Assembly: GCF_000931465.1 (NCBI RefSeq)
Contig: NZ_CP010892.1
Location: 3,247,388-3,311,387 of the forward strand
From: Pseudomonas sp. MRSN 12121
GTDB taxonomy: Bacteria; Pseudomonadota; Gammaproteobacteria; Pseudomonadales; Pseudomonadaceae
Direction of reading: 5' to 3'
Length of the DNA stretch: 64,000 nt
Part shown: positions 27,475 to 35,191 of the stretch, piece after piece
Position numbering within the stretch: the first letter of the stretch is position 1
How the letters are laid out: each line of letters opens with the position of its first letter
Notes under the pieces: generated by a model
Seen by the model: the letters and a program-made list of their open reading frames with translations, nothing else
Told to the model about the DNA's origin: nothing
Database searches by the model: none
Position numbers and translations under genes: made by a program

Positions 27475-28410
27475 ATGATCAAGCGCTTTCAGTTGGACCG
27501 GGGCGGCTTGCTGCCCACTGCAAAGCTGGATGCCCAGGTGCTGCTGTTCTGCGCCCCGGACTCCGCCGAGCGCGATGTGCTGCTTAACGATTTCAAGCTC
27601 GACGAACACGCCCTGGCCTCGGCCCTGGACCCGGACGAGGTGTCGCGCATCGAGTTTCACCCGGACAACCTGTTCCTGATCTGGAAACGTCCGGAAAGCT
27701 GCTCCGGCGGCGCCAGCCTGGCGTTCGAGGTGTCTTCCTGCGGGTTGCTGTTTTCCCCGCAGCGCCTGCTGGTGATCGCCCACGACGACAGCCAGCTCAA
27801 CGGCCTGGGCGCGCGCCAGCCCCTGCATAGCCCACTGGATGTATTGCTGGATCTGCTGGCCAACAACCTCCATCACTACCTGGGACACTTGAAGGTGATC
27901 AAGCTGATTGCCCGCGAGTTGCAGCAGCGGTTCAACGAATCGATGGAAAACCGCCACCTGATCCAGATGTTCAACCTCAGCGAAAGCCTGATCTATTACA
28001 TCAACGCCATCCACAGCAACGGCGCGGTGCTGAGCCGCCTGCGCAACCATGCCGAGAAGGCGCAGTTCAGCGCCGAGGCCATCGGCCTGATCGACGACCT
28101 GATCATCGAGAACAACCAGTGCTACAAGCAGGCGGAGATCTATTCGACGGTGTTTTCCGGGTTGATCGATGCCCGCGGCAACCTGATGAACAACAACACC
28201 AACAGCCTGTTGCGCAAGCTGACCCTGATCAACGTGGTGTTCCTGCCGCTGAACCTGATCGCCAGCATTGGTGGCATGTCCGAGTTCAGCATGATGACCG
28301 CCGGTACGCCGTGGTGGATCGCCTATCCGCTGTTTCTCGCGGCCATGCTGCTGGGGGCAGGGGGGATGCTGCTGGGGCTCAGGCGCCTGGCGGCGGGCAA
28401 GGGCGCCTGA
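27475..28410 (+). CDS. CorA-like magnesium/zinc transporter family protein
   Basis: CorA-family protein of 311 residues: a cytoplasmic alpha/beta funnel, a long helix, then two C-terminal membrane helices (~250-272 and ~283-303). The signature GMN between the helices is GMS here (IGGMSEFS), so cation selectivity may be altered. The start follows the ligase stop by seven bases, so the two are co-transcribed. Its link with the ligase suggests either a supply of Mg2+ for ATP-grasp chemistry or a separate transport role; both are inference. Confidence 0.82.
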   Translation: MIKRFQLDRGGLLPTAKLDAQVLLFCAPDSAERDVLLNDFKLDEHALASALDPDEVSRIEFHPDNLFLIWKRPESCSGGASLAFEVSSCGLLFSPQRLLVIAHDDSQLNGLGARQPLHSPLDVLLDLLANNLHHYLGHLKVIKLIARELQQRFNESMENRHLIQMFNLSESLIYYINAIHSNGAVLSRLRNHAEKAQFSAEAIGLIDDLIIENNQCYKQAEIYSTVFSGLIDARGNLMNNNTNSLLRKLTLINVVFLPLNLIASIGGMSEFSMMTAGTPWWIAYPLFLAAMLLGAGGMLLGLRRLAAGKGA

Positions 28411-28414
28411 AGGC

Positions 28415-29179
28415 TCAGGCCGGTGGCAGGGTCAGGACCTCGAAGCCGTCGCGGGTCACGGCCACGGTGTGCTCCCACTGCGCCGAGAGGCGATTGTCGC
28501 GGGTGACCACGGTCCAGCCGTCCTTGAGGCCGCGGACCCGCGGGCTGCCCTGGTTGAGCATCGGCTCGATGGTGAACACCATGCCTTCGCGCAGTTCCAG
28601 GCCGGTGCCGGGGCGGCCGAAATGCAGCACCTGCGGTTCTTCGTGCATCTGCCGGCCGATGCCGTGGCCGCAATATTCGCGCACCACGCTGTAGCCCCGG
28701 GTTTCGGCGTATTTCTGGATGGCATGGCCGATATCGCCCAGGCGTGCGCCGGGGCGCACCGCCTCGATGCCTTGCCACATGGCCTCGAAGGTGGTGCTGA
28801 CCAGGTGCCGGGCCTTGGGGCTGACATCGCCGATCAGGTACATCTTGCTGGCGTCGGCGATAAAGCCGTTTTTCTCCAGGGTGATGTCGATGTTGACGAT
28901 GTCGCCGTCCTTGAGCACCGCCTGTTCGTGGGGCATGCCATGGCACACCACTTCGTTGATCGAGGTGTTGATCGAATAGGGGTAGCCGTACTGGCCCTTG
29001 CTCGCGGGGCGGGCGCCGAGGTCATGGCGGATGAAGCGTTCGACCGCGGCGTCCAGGGCCATGGTCGACAGGCCGGGCGCGACCAGCGCGTCGAGATAGG
29101 CGAAGACCTGCGCCAGCAGGCGCCCAGACTCGCGCATCAGGTTCAGTTGCGCCGGGGTCTTGATCAGGGCCTGGGTCAT
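28415..29179 (-). CDS. map: Type I methionine aminopeptidase (accessory copy)
   Basis: Enzyme of 254 residues that removes N-terminal methionine. The metal ligands are all present: two aspartates in NIDITLEKNGFIADASK, His in GHGIGRQMHEEP, Glu in FTIEPML and Glu in QWEHTVAVT. The housekeeping map is normally next to rpsB/tsf, so this is probably a second copy. The ATG overlaps the stop of a ParD-like gene by four bases, so it is translated as the downstream partner of a putative DNA-binding protein. Confidence 0.9.
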   Translation of the reverse strand: MTQALIKTPAQLNLMRESGRLLAQVFAYLDALVAPGLSTMALDAAVERFIRHDLGARPASKGQYGYPYSINTSINEVVCHGMPHEQAVLKDGDIVNIDITLEKNGFIADASKMYLIGDVSPKARHLVSTTFEAMWQGIEAVRPGARLGDIGHAIQKYAETRGYSVVREYCGHGIGRQMHEEPQVLHFGRPGTGLELREGMVFTIEPMLNQGSPRVRGLKDGWTVVTRDNRLSAQWEHTVAVTRDGFEVLTLPPA

Positions 29180-29379
29180 TCGCTGCGGCCCCGGATCAGG
29201 TCGGCCTTGTTCAGCAGCAGTTTGTTGATCAGGTCGTTGTAGGCCAGGTGCGGGTTGAGCTCGGCCAGCAGGCCGATCTTGATCCAGAACTCGGCCTGGG
29301 CGTTGATGGAGCGATCCATCTCGGCGCTGGCGACGCGGATCTGTTCATGCAGTTGATCGGAAATCTTGACGATGCCCAT
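29176..29379 (-). CDS. ParD-like ribbon-helix-helix protein
   Basis: Small protein of 67 residues starting MGIVKISDQLHEQIR, which fits the first strand and helix of a ribbon-helix-helix fold of the ParD-like family. The usual toxin partner (ParE) is absent; instead its stop overlaps the start of a methionine aminopeptidase gene. It probably represses its own two-gene operon. ATG 29379 is the natural start; upstream codons in the frame are not conserved-looking. Confidence 0.8.
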   Translation of the reverse strand: MGIVKISDQLHEQIRVASAEMDRSINAQAEFWIKIGLLAELNPHLAYNDLINKLLLNKADLIRGRSE

Positions 29380-29470
29380 GGGACTCATGCTCGTGGAAAT
29401 ATACGAAGCATATATGTTTCGTATATTCGTGGGCAAATAATTGTCCTTTTGGTTTTCCTCGACACGAGCA

Positions 29471-29499
29471 TTGACTTGCCGGCCGCGCGCCGGTTAATT
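29471..29499 (+). promoter_or_regulatory. Sigma-70 promoter of the ilvA attenuator transcript
   Basis: -35 TTGACT (29471-29476), exact 17-bp spacer, -10 TTAATT (29494-29499). Expected start is at 29505-29508, that is, at or just before the leader ATG. Confidence 0.7.
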
Positions 29500-29507
29500 T
29501 CCTTGCC

Positions 29508-29576
29508 ATGACTTTTTCCGCATTCCGTTCCCAGCCAAGCATTATTACCGCCATTCCTGATTGGCGGGCTTGCTGA
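29508..29576 (+). CDS. Leader peptide of threonine dehydratase (Ile/Thr attenuator)
   Basis: Twenty-two codons and TGA, with the run Ile-Ile-Thr-Ala-Ile at codons 12-16, the amino acids that are product and substrate of the downstream enzyme. There is no Shine-Dalgarno sequence, and the promoter places the transcript start at the ATG, so it is probably translated leaderless. RNA segments around it form the alternative hairpins of an attenuator (see terminator entry). Confidence 0.7.
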   Translation: MTFSAFRSQPSIITAIPDWRAC

Positions 29577-29613
29577 CGAGTGCACCCAACCCGCCCTAGA
29601 GGCGGGTTTTTTC
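29548..29613 (+). terminator. Attenuator: alternative hairpins before ilvA
   Basis: Segment 1 CCGCCA (29548-29553) pairs with segment 2 TGGCGG (29562-29567). GGCGGG (29563-29568) can instead pair with segment 3 CCCGCC (29590-29595). Segment 3 with segment 4 makes the terminator AACCCGCC/GGCGGGTT (29588-29608), followed by six Ts. Stalling on the Ile codons at 29541-29546 would cover segment 1 and allow read-through. Confidence 0.75.
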
Positions 29614-29653
29614 TTTCTGTCTCCGGGGTCTTCAACACAGCCAGGAGACGCCC

Positions 29654-30679
29654 ATGAACCATCCCGCCGAGCCCTCTGAGCCACTGGAACTGCTTGAGCG
29701 CTATGTGAAAAAAATCCTCGCGGCGCCGGTCTACGACCTGGCGGTGCGCACACCGCTGCAGCCGGCGCCGAGCCTGTCGGCGACGCTGGGCAATCAGCTG
29801 CTGCTCAAGCGTGAGGACCTGCAACCGACCTTTTCCTTCAAGATCCGCGGCGCCTACAACAAGCTGGTGCACCTGAGCGAGGAGCAGCAAGCGCGCGGGG
29901 TGATCACCGCGTCCGCCGGCAACCACGCCCAGGGCGTGGCCCTCGCGGCCCGGGAACTGGGGATCAAGGCGACCATCGTCATGCCGTGCACCACGCCGCA
30001 GTTGAAAGTGCAGGGCGTCAGCAGCCGCGGCGCCGAGGCGGTGCTGCAGGGCGAGAGCTTTCCCTTTGCCCTGGCCCATGCCTTGCAACTGGCTGAACGC
30101 ACCGGGCAGACCTTTGTCTCGCCCTTCGACGACCCGCATGTGATCGCCGGGCAGGGCACGGTGGGTATGGAGATCCTGCGCCAGCACCCGGGGCGCCTGG
30201 ATGCGATCTTCGTTCCGGTGGGCGGTGGCGGGTTGATCTCCGGGATCGCCGCCTATGTGAAATACCTGCGCCCCGAGGTGCGCATCGTCGGCGTCGAGTC
30301 CGAACACTCCAACTGTCTGCAGCAGGCGCTAAGGGCAGGGGAAAGGGTGGTGCTGCCCGGTGTCGGCACCTTCGCCGACGGGGTCGCCGTGGCGCAGGTC
30401 GGCGCCCATTGTTTCGAGCTGTGCCGCCTGTTGGTGGACGAGGTGATCACGGTCAGCAACGACGAACTCTGCTGTGCGATGAAGGACATCTACGATGACA
30501 CTCGCTCCATCACCGAGCCCTCGGGCGCGCTGGCGGTCGCCGGGATCAAGCAGTACGTGGCCCGCAGCGGGGCGCGGGGTGAAACCCTGGTGGCCATCGA
30601 CTCCGGGGCCAACATCAACTTCGACCGCCTGGGGCAGGTGGCCGAGCGCGCGGCCTTGGGAGCCGGCGCGCTGGTGTGA
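29654..30679 (+). CDS. ilvA: Threonine dehydratase without ACT domain
   Basis: PLP fold-type II enzyme of 341 residues converting threonine to 2-oxobutyrate and ammonia. PLP lysine is in FSFKIRGAYNK (~57), the substrate loop SAGNHAQGV and the phosphate loop GGGGLISG. The C-terminal ACT-like regulatory domain of the ~500-residue biosynthetic IlvA is missing, so it should not be inhibited by isoleucine. The upstream Ile/Thr attenuator argues for a biosynthetic role with control at transcription. Ribosome site CAGGAG precedes ATG. Confidence 0.9.
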   Translation: MNHPAEPSEPLELLERYVKKILAAPVYDLAVRTPLQPAPSLSATLGNQLLLKREDLQPTFSFKIRGAYNKLVHLSEEQQARGVITASAGNHAQGVALAARELGIKATIVMPCTTPQLKVQGVSSRGAEAVLQGESFPFALAHALQLAERTGQTFVSPFDDPHVIAGQGTVGMEILRQHPGRLDAIFVPVGGGGLISGIAAYVKYLRPEVRIVGVESEHSNCLQQALRAGERVVLPGVGTFADGVAVAQVGAHCFELCRLLVDEVITVSNDELCCAMKDIYDDTRSITEPSGALAVAGIKQYVARSGARGETLVAIDSGANINFDRLGQVAERAALGAGALV

Positions 30680-30719
30680 GAGCGGGCTTTCTGGATAACC
30701 GCAGCGGCAGGTTTTGCGA

Positions 30720-30830
30720 CGGCTGCGCCGCCGATCGCAGGCTGCGCCAGCGGCTACAGGAGCCGCGCTGCCCTTGTAGCCGCTGCCGAGCACCAGCGAG
30801 GCTGCGATCGGCAACGCAGTTGCCGTAAAT
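30720..30830. repeat. Diverging REP pair (GTAGCCGCTGCCGAGC family)
   Basis: A minus-strand REP ends with CTAC at 30757 and a plus-strand REP starts with GTAG at 30776. They lie between convergent ilvA and ecotin genes and may end both transcripts. Confidence 0.8.
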
Positions 30831-30870
30831 CCTGAATCCCGGATTTCCCCGGACAAACGCGTCGGCGAGC

Positions 30871-31353
30871 TTACTCCGCGCTGGCCTTCTCGACCTTGTC
30901 CGAGGCGGACCACAGGCGGTAACGCACTTCGATGTCCTTGGGCGCGTAGATCACGATCGGCAGCTTGCTGTTGTAGCGCAGCACGAAACCTTCGCCGACC
31001 ACCGGCACGAACGCCTGTTTGCTGGTGCCTTCAGGACAGGCCATCAAGGTGCTCATCGGGCCGCTGACCTTTTCCAGGCGGTAGTAGGAATAGCCCCAGC
31101 CTTCCAGGTTCTTCTCTTCCAGGGTGCCGCCCAGGCGCTGACGGTTGCAATCGACGGTCAGGGTCTTGCCGGCCAGGATCTCGACCTTGAAGTCCTCTTC
31201 CTTGGCCTGCTTGGGCAAATGGATCACCTGGCGCACAAAACCGTTATCGGCCTTGGGGTAGGGCGCCACGTCTTCGAGCTTGGCCGCCTGGCTCAGGGTG
31301 GAAACACCGCTCAGCAGCAGAGCGACGGTAGTGGCAACGGGAGAAAAGCGCAT
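30871..31353 (-). CDS. eco: Ecotin, periplasmic serine protease inhibitor
   Basis: Protein of 160 residues with a signal peptide (cut after SQA-AK). The mature part follows E. coli ecotin closely: [36 protein letters not shown] and [12 protein letters not shown]. The reactive loop is STLMACPEG with Met at P1, which gives broad inhibition of trypsin- and elastase-like proteases including host enzymes (known). The two cysteines for the loop disulfide are present. ATG 31353 has a perfect AAGGAGG upstream. A 12-bp inverted repeat lies at 31470-31509. Confidence 0.95.
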   Translation of the reverse strand: MRFSPVATTVALLLSGVSTLSQAAKLEDVAPYPKADNGFVRQVIHLPKQAKEEDFKVEILAGKTLTVDCNRQRLGGTLEEKNLEGWGYSYYRLEKVSGPMSTLMACPEGTSKQAFVPVVGEGFVLRYNSKLPIVIYAPKDIEVRYRLWSASDKVEKASAE

Positions 31354-31778
31354 AAGGCCTCCTTGCAGATTGATCGACGGCTTCCATGGAAAGAAGCCGC
31401 TGGCATGAAACGCCGCGCAGTTTGACCGGCCAAGGCCCGTCGATGCAAACCTCAGCCCATCCGACCCCGGCAAATTGCCGGGCGACCAGCGGCAAATCCG
31501 GCAATTTGCACGATGCTGCTGTTCGCCAAGACGCCTAACCTGATGATTTGTCGCGCATTGTCCAGCCGCTGCTAAACGGCACGATTGATGCTCCTTGCCA
31601 TACAGGGCGTCGACTGCTGCGCAGAGCCGGATCGCCAGCCGACAGCCCGCCGTATCCGGCCAGATACCGCAGATGTCCGTGGAAAAAAGGCTCGATACTC
31701 AGACCAAAAAAGAATTTAGCGGCGCCGCGAATCCGGCCTACGCTAGGGATTGGCTTGTTCTTCAAGGGAGGTCAAGTC
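31354..31778. other. Intergenic region between ecotin and DUF1652 genes
   Basis: Divergent region without a supported gene. It holds a perfect 12-bp inverted repeat GCAAATTGCCGG/CCGGCAATTTGC (31470-31481 and 31498-31509, 16 bases apart), either an operator or a hairpin, about 120 bp before the ecotin start. Confidence 0.6.
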
Positions 31779-31802
31779 ATGCCCTACGCCGTATTCGGGT
31801 AA
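31779..31802 (+). CDS. Seven-codon ORF before DUF1652
   Basis: ATG at 31779 follows an excellent ribosome site (AGGGAGG, seven bases away) and encodes MPYAVFG then TAA. A short hairpin (GGCCATC/GATGGCC, 31823-31839) lies between it and the DUF1652 start. It may be an upstream regulatory ORF; no family is known to me. Confidence 0.4.
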   Translation: MPYAVFG

Positions 31803-31861
31803 GGAAGCCCGAAACGATTTCTGGCCATCGCCGATGGCCGTTGCAGCAACGGAGATCTGCC

Positions 31862-32131
31862 ATGTTTTTATCTGCCTTGGAATTGCGCAACATCATTGAA
31901 AGCAGCTTTTTGCCCAAACGCTGCCAGTGCACCCTGAGCCCCGATCTGCACATGACCGTGAAAGTCTTCGGCGACCACGAAACCGACCGTGTGGACCTGG
32001 TGGTCACCGGTATCGACGCGGCGAGCCTCAATGGCTGCCGGGAAATCAACGACCTGATCGCCGAACTGCGTTATGACCTGGCGAACCCGCCAGACAGCCA
32101 GTCCAGCCGCCCAAGAATCAGGGCTCATTGA
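31862..32131 (+). CDS. DUF1652 protein
   Basis: Protein of 89 residues of the Pseudomonas-specific DUF1652 family, starting MFLSALELRNIIESSFLPKR with a short Cys-containing segment (RCQCTLSPD). No signal peptide or membrane segment. Function unknown; the genus usually carries several paralogues. Ribosome site GGAGATC precedes the ATG at 31862. Confidence 0.85.
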   Translation: MFLSALELRNIIESSFLPKRCQCTLSPDLHMTVKVFGDHETDRVDLVVTGIDAASLNGCREINDLIAELRYDLANPPDSQSSRPRIRAH

Positions 32132-32246
32132 TCGGTGAGTGACCGCTTTGCTCGGCCTGGCCCGGTAAACCCGGGCCGGCCGCCATTCAACAGCTGCGCT
32201 GATACGCAATCGCCAGATTCCCAACCGGGTGCGAGACAGAACATCG

Positions 32247-32504
32247 TCAGTTCTGATTGCTGCAGGCATCCGACAACTTGCGGTAACTGATGGCTTCGAG
32301 CTGGCCCGCCTTGTCGATAAAGGTCATGTCCGCGGTAATCACCTTGCACTCCGGCGTCGCCGGCTCGCTCATCGACACCACCTTGGCCACGTTCAGCGGC
32401 ATGCCGTAGTGATAGGGCACCGGCTGCACCCGGGCGCTATCCGCCTGCGCCATACCAACGGCCCCCAAAGCCAGGGCCCCGACCAGCAAAGTACGCATGT
32501 TCAT
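32247..32504 (-). CDS. DUF2790 secreted protein
   Basis: Protein of 85 residues with a signal peptide (MNMRTLLVGALALGAVGMAQA) and the DUF2790 block YHYGMPLNVAKVVSMSEP...CKVITADMTFID, with two cysteines that may bond. Small periplasmic proteins of this family are common in Pseudomonas and several are induced by metals or stress; function is unknown. Ribosome site GGAGAA lies before the first ATG; a second ATG two codons on is possible. Confidence 0.85.
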   Translation of the reverse strand: MNMRTLLVGALALGAVGMAQADSARVQPVPYHYGMPLNVAKVVSMSEPATPECKVITADMTFIDKAGQLEAISYRKLSDACSNQN

Positions 32505-32696
32505 AAGAGTTCTCCGAGAAGTCGGCTCGACACATGAAAACGTCGAGGCGCCGCGGAGGGCGACAGAGGATTCTGCGCTGCGCGGTCCCCAGCAGTGTTG
32601 GACTGGGGGATTAATCGGAGATTAAGCAGGGGGCTAGGGGGGAGCGGGCAGGCCGCTGTTCTGAATGCCTTTATCGTCTAGTCGCGGCAAGGCGTG

Positions 32697-32721
32697 AAGG
32701 CAGGGGCCGAGCCCCTGCCTT
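32697..32721 (-). terminator. Hairpin after the T6SS effector gene
   Basis: Perfect 11-bp stem AAGGCAGGGGC/GCCCCTGCCTT with a three-base loop, 15 bases past the stop; weak T tract. Confidence 0.55.
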
Positions 32722-32735
32722 GCGTACCCAGGGGT

Positions 32736-34562
32736 CTATTTCTTTGCTTTTTCCTGCTCTTTTTCCTTTTCTTCCGCCTCCGGCACATCGATCCCGCGGA
32801 TATCGAAGTAGCATTGCCCGCCCAGTGACTTCGCTGACCGCTGGGCAACGGACTGGACCAACTGGTCGTGAATGAAGTTGCCGAACAACAGGCTGACTTC
32901 CTTCGACAAGGGCGACAGTTGCTCCTTGAACCATTCCTCTTCCAGCAGCACTTGCCATACCTGCATCTGCTGCGGAGTGCCGGCGGCCCTGTAGCCGTCG
33001 CGCGCGCGGCCGCTGCGCATGCTGCGGGCCTCGCTGTCCACATCCTCCAGCCAGCCCAGTTCGGTCCTGAGCGCCTCGCGCTCGGTTTGCAGTTCCTGGG
33101 TGCGCTTGAGGCGCACCTGCCTCTTTTCCTGGGTTTCCAGCGGACGCCCGAACATGCCGGCACTGTTCCCCGCGGCATACTGGCTGGCGTTGAGGCGGTC
33201 TTCCTCTTCGCCAATTTCCTTCAGGCGCTGCACATAAGGACGCGAGATAGACGCCAGCCAGCGGATATATAGGCGCATATGGCCGAGGAAGGGCGCCTGA
33301 TCGCCCAGATTGAGATTTTTCAACTGGGCGATGCTGGACTGGGCGGCCGACTGATAGTACCTGACCAGCCCAAGGGCGCTCTTGCCGTTGATGTGGTCTT
33401 TGAAGGTGAACAGCTCAGCAGTATCGGCATCCTTCTCATATAACTCTTCTAGATGAGGGAACGGCACCCCAGCCTTGAAGGCTGCCCGGTACATACGGTG
33501 CAGGCTGACCAGGGCCAGCTCGGCGCTGGGCTTCTGCTCGCCGGGCAGCAGGCTGCCGCCGATATCCTCGCTGACCCCGGGCATCAACTCCTCACGCCAC
33601 TTGCCATTCCCTTTGCCGAGCAGGCAGGCCCGCCGGTAAAAGCGCCGCTCGTGGGCGGCGACCAGGTGCAGCGCCTGCCGTACCTGCTTGGGCAGGCTGT
33701 TGAAGTCCCCCAGCACCGTGCTGGTGGGCATGGGCATATAGTCGTCGATCAGCGGTATTTCGCTATGGCTGCGGTCCACCGCGTCGAACAGGCCGGCGAA
33801 CAGCACGACCACTTGCGCGCCCTGGTATTCCACCTTCTCGCCGTCGATTTCGCATTTTTCCAGCAAACGGTGCAGAAAGCCCCGGGCCAGGGTGGCGCCG
33901 TAGTCGAAGCCATACACGGACAGTTCGATGCGTTTCAGGGGCGGGCCGCTCAATGCCTTGACCCTGCCGATTTCATCGTTCAGGTAGTCGATGGCGCCAT
34001 CAATGCGGATAGTGGCGCCGGTCTTGGCCACTTGAGCCATGATCGGGTGATCGCGCAGGGGAGGGACAACTTCGGAGGCAGCTTCAACCACCGCGCCCTT
34101 GAACACTTTCAGGGCTTTGAAGGGCGCGTGTACCAGATCGTTCAGGTCGCGCTTCAAGCGTTCCCACCAGTTACGACCTTCCAGCACATCCAGGATGACT
34201 TTTTTCCCTTCGTCCTGTGCCGTGTCCTTGGGGATATCCGCTGCCTTATCACCGAGGATATTCACGCCAGCATTGGCGGTGGTAGTCAGGTCTGCAAGGT
34301 ATTCCGTGCCCATACCTGAAACATATAACCTTCGATAGTTGTAGGAAGACTCATCTTTTCCTGTAGTGGGATGCGCCATATACATCTTGCCGATATTACT
34401 AACTCGCCCTGCCTGTAAGTCTTTAAGCAAATGGCGTCCAAAACCGTCGAAAAAGAATCCGATCCGCAGGGTTCGTTCACAGCTGGTGATATGTGAGTTT
34501 TTGACCGATCCCACACAACGGGCGCTGGCAGCGGTCGCCAGATCAATATCACGAGTGCTCAT
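32736..34562 (-). CDS. Putative T6SS effector, DUF2235/Tle1-like, with Asp in place of nucleophile Ser
   Basis: Protein of 608 residues. It shows the DUF2235 pattern: RIGFFFDGFGRHL with SNIGKMYMAHP near the N-terminus, YRRLYVSGMGTEY, then the elbow VYGFDYGATLARGF (~residue 230), where Tle1 phospholipases have GFSRGA. The C-terminal part has charged helices and ends in a Lys/Glu tail. The genes upstream are vgrG, a DUF4123 chaperone gene and three DUF3304 genes, so it is the likely cargo of this VgrG. No signal peptide. The Ser-to-Asp change may mean inactivity or an Asp nucleophile as in epoxide hydrolases. ATG overlaps the preceding stop (ATGA). Confidence 0.75.
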   Translation of the reverse strand: MSTRDIDLATAASARCVGSVKNSHITSCERTLRIGFFFDGFGRHLLKDLQAGRVSNIGKMYMAHPTTGKDESSYNYRRLYVSGMGTEYLADLTTTANAGVNILGDKAADIPKDTAQDEGKKVILDVLEGRNWWERLKRDLNDLVHAPFKALKVFKGAVVEAASEVVPPLRDHPIMAQVAKTGATIRIDGAIDYLNDEIGRVKALSGPPLKRIELSVYGFDYGATLARGFLHRLLEKCEIDGEKVEYQGAQVVVLFAGLFDAVDRSHSEIPLIDDYMPMPTSTVLGDFNSLPKQVRQALHLVAAHERRFYRRACLLGKGNGKWREELMPGVSEDIGGSLLPGEQKPSAELALVSLHRMYRAAFKAGVPFPHLEELYEKDADTAELFTFKDHINGKSALGLVRYYQSAAQSSIAQLKNLNLGDQAPFLGHMRLYIRWLASISRPYVQRLKEIGEEEDRLNASQYAAGNSAGMFGRPLETQEKRQVRLKRTQELQTEREALRTELGWLEDVDSEARSMRSGRARDGYRAAGTPQQMQVWQVLLEEEWFKEQLSPLSKEVSLLFGNFIHDQLVQSVAQRSAKSLGGQCYFDIRGIDVPEAEEKEKEQEKAKK

Positions 34563-35068
34563 TGGGATTTAGCTTCCTTATCCTTGGTATTAGCCACTGG
34601 CGGCGCTTCCTTCAAATTTTCATATGGAGTATCGAGATTGGTGCTCCAAGCTACGCGGACCTGATCTTTAGGGAAAAAGTGCACATGTAGATATCGGTCA
34701 CCACGTTGACGAGGAGGATTAGGAATCTCGATTGATAGGGTTTCTTTTTTAACCCCGTCGCGCACTTGTTCGCCTGTACGACCTTTTATCCAATCCACCT
34801 TCAGAGTTTTGCCCTCAATGCGCCAGCAGCAGGTTGCTCCACCTCCTCCGTTTGCGGTGGCATTGCCTCCCCAATTGTCATTGACGAAATAGCTGAAAAT
34901 AGGACGATCCGTTTGGTTGTGAACGTAGAGCATGGCTCCCGGCATACGATTGTGTTGCCAGATGAAATACGCAGCGATCAACCCTCCCCAAATGACCAGA
35001 TTGATTAGGGTCTTCTGCAGACCAGACAGGGATTTCCAGCGCTTCCTGAGTGATTGAATCGATGTCAC
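34559..35068 (-). CDS. DUF3304 protein, putative immunity (copy 3)
   Basis: Membrane-anchored protein of 169 residues. One helix (~20-41, TLINLVIWGGLIAAYFIW) precedes a periplasmic domain with RPIFSYFVNDNWGGNA, TCCWRIEGK and a PNPPRQRGDRYLHVHFFP block. DUF3304 genes lie next to Tle1-like T6SS effectors and are thought to protect the producer's periplasm (inference). Start is GTG at 35068 with AAGGAG upstream. Directly coupled to the effector gene. About 60% similar by eye to the two copies upstream. Confidence 0.8.
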   Translation of the reverse strand: MTSIQSLRKRWKSLSGLQKTLINLVIWGGLIAAYFIWQHNRMPGAMLYVHNQTDRPIFSYFVNDNWGGNATANGGGGATCCWRIEGKTLKVDWIKGRTGEQVRDGVKKETLSIEIPNPPRQRGDRYLHVHFFPKDQVRVAWSTNLDTPYENLKEAPPVANTKDKEAKSQ

Positions 35069-35191
35069 AACAAACTCCTTGTCGGTGCGAATCCGTTTCG
35101 GCGCACGGTCACGTTCTTTGGCCTGGATTGCACGTTCGCCGCTCCAGCCGGGCTGTCTGCAAAGGCCTCTATCCGAGGGGGCTATCGGTAT

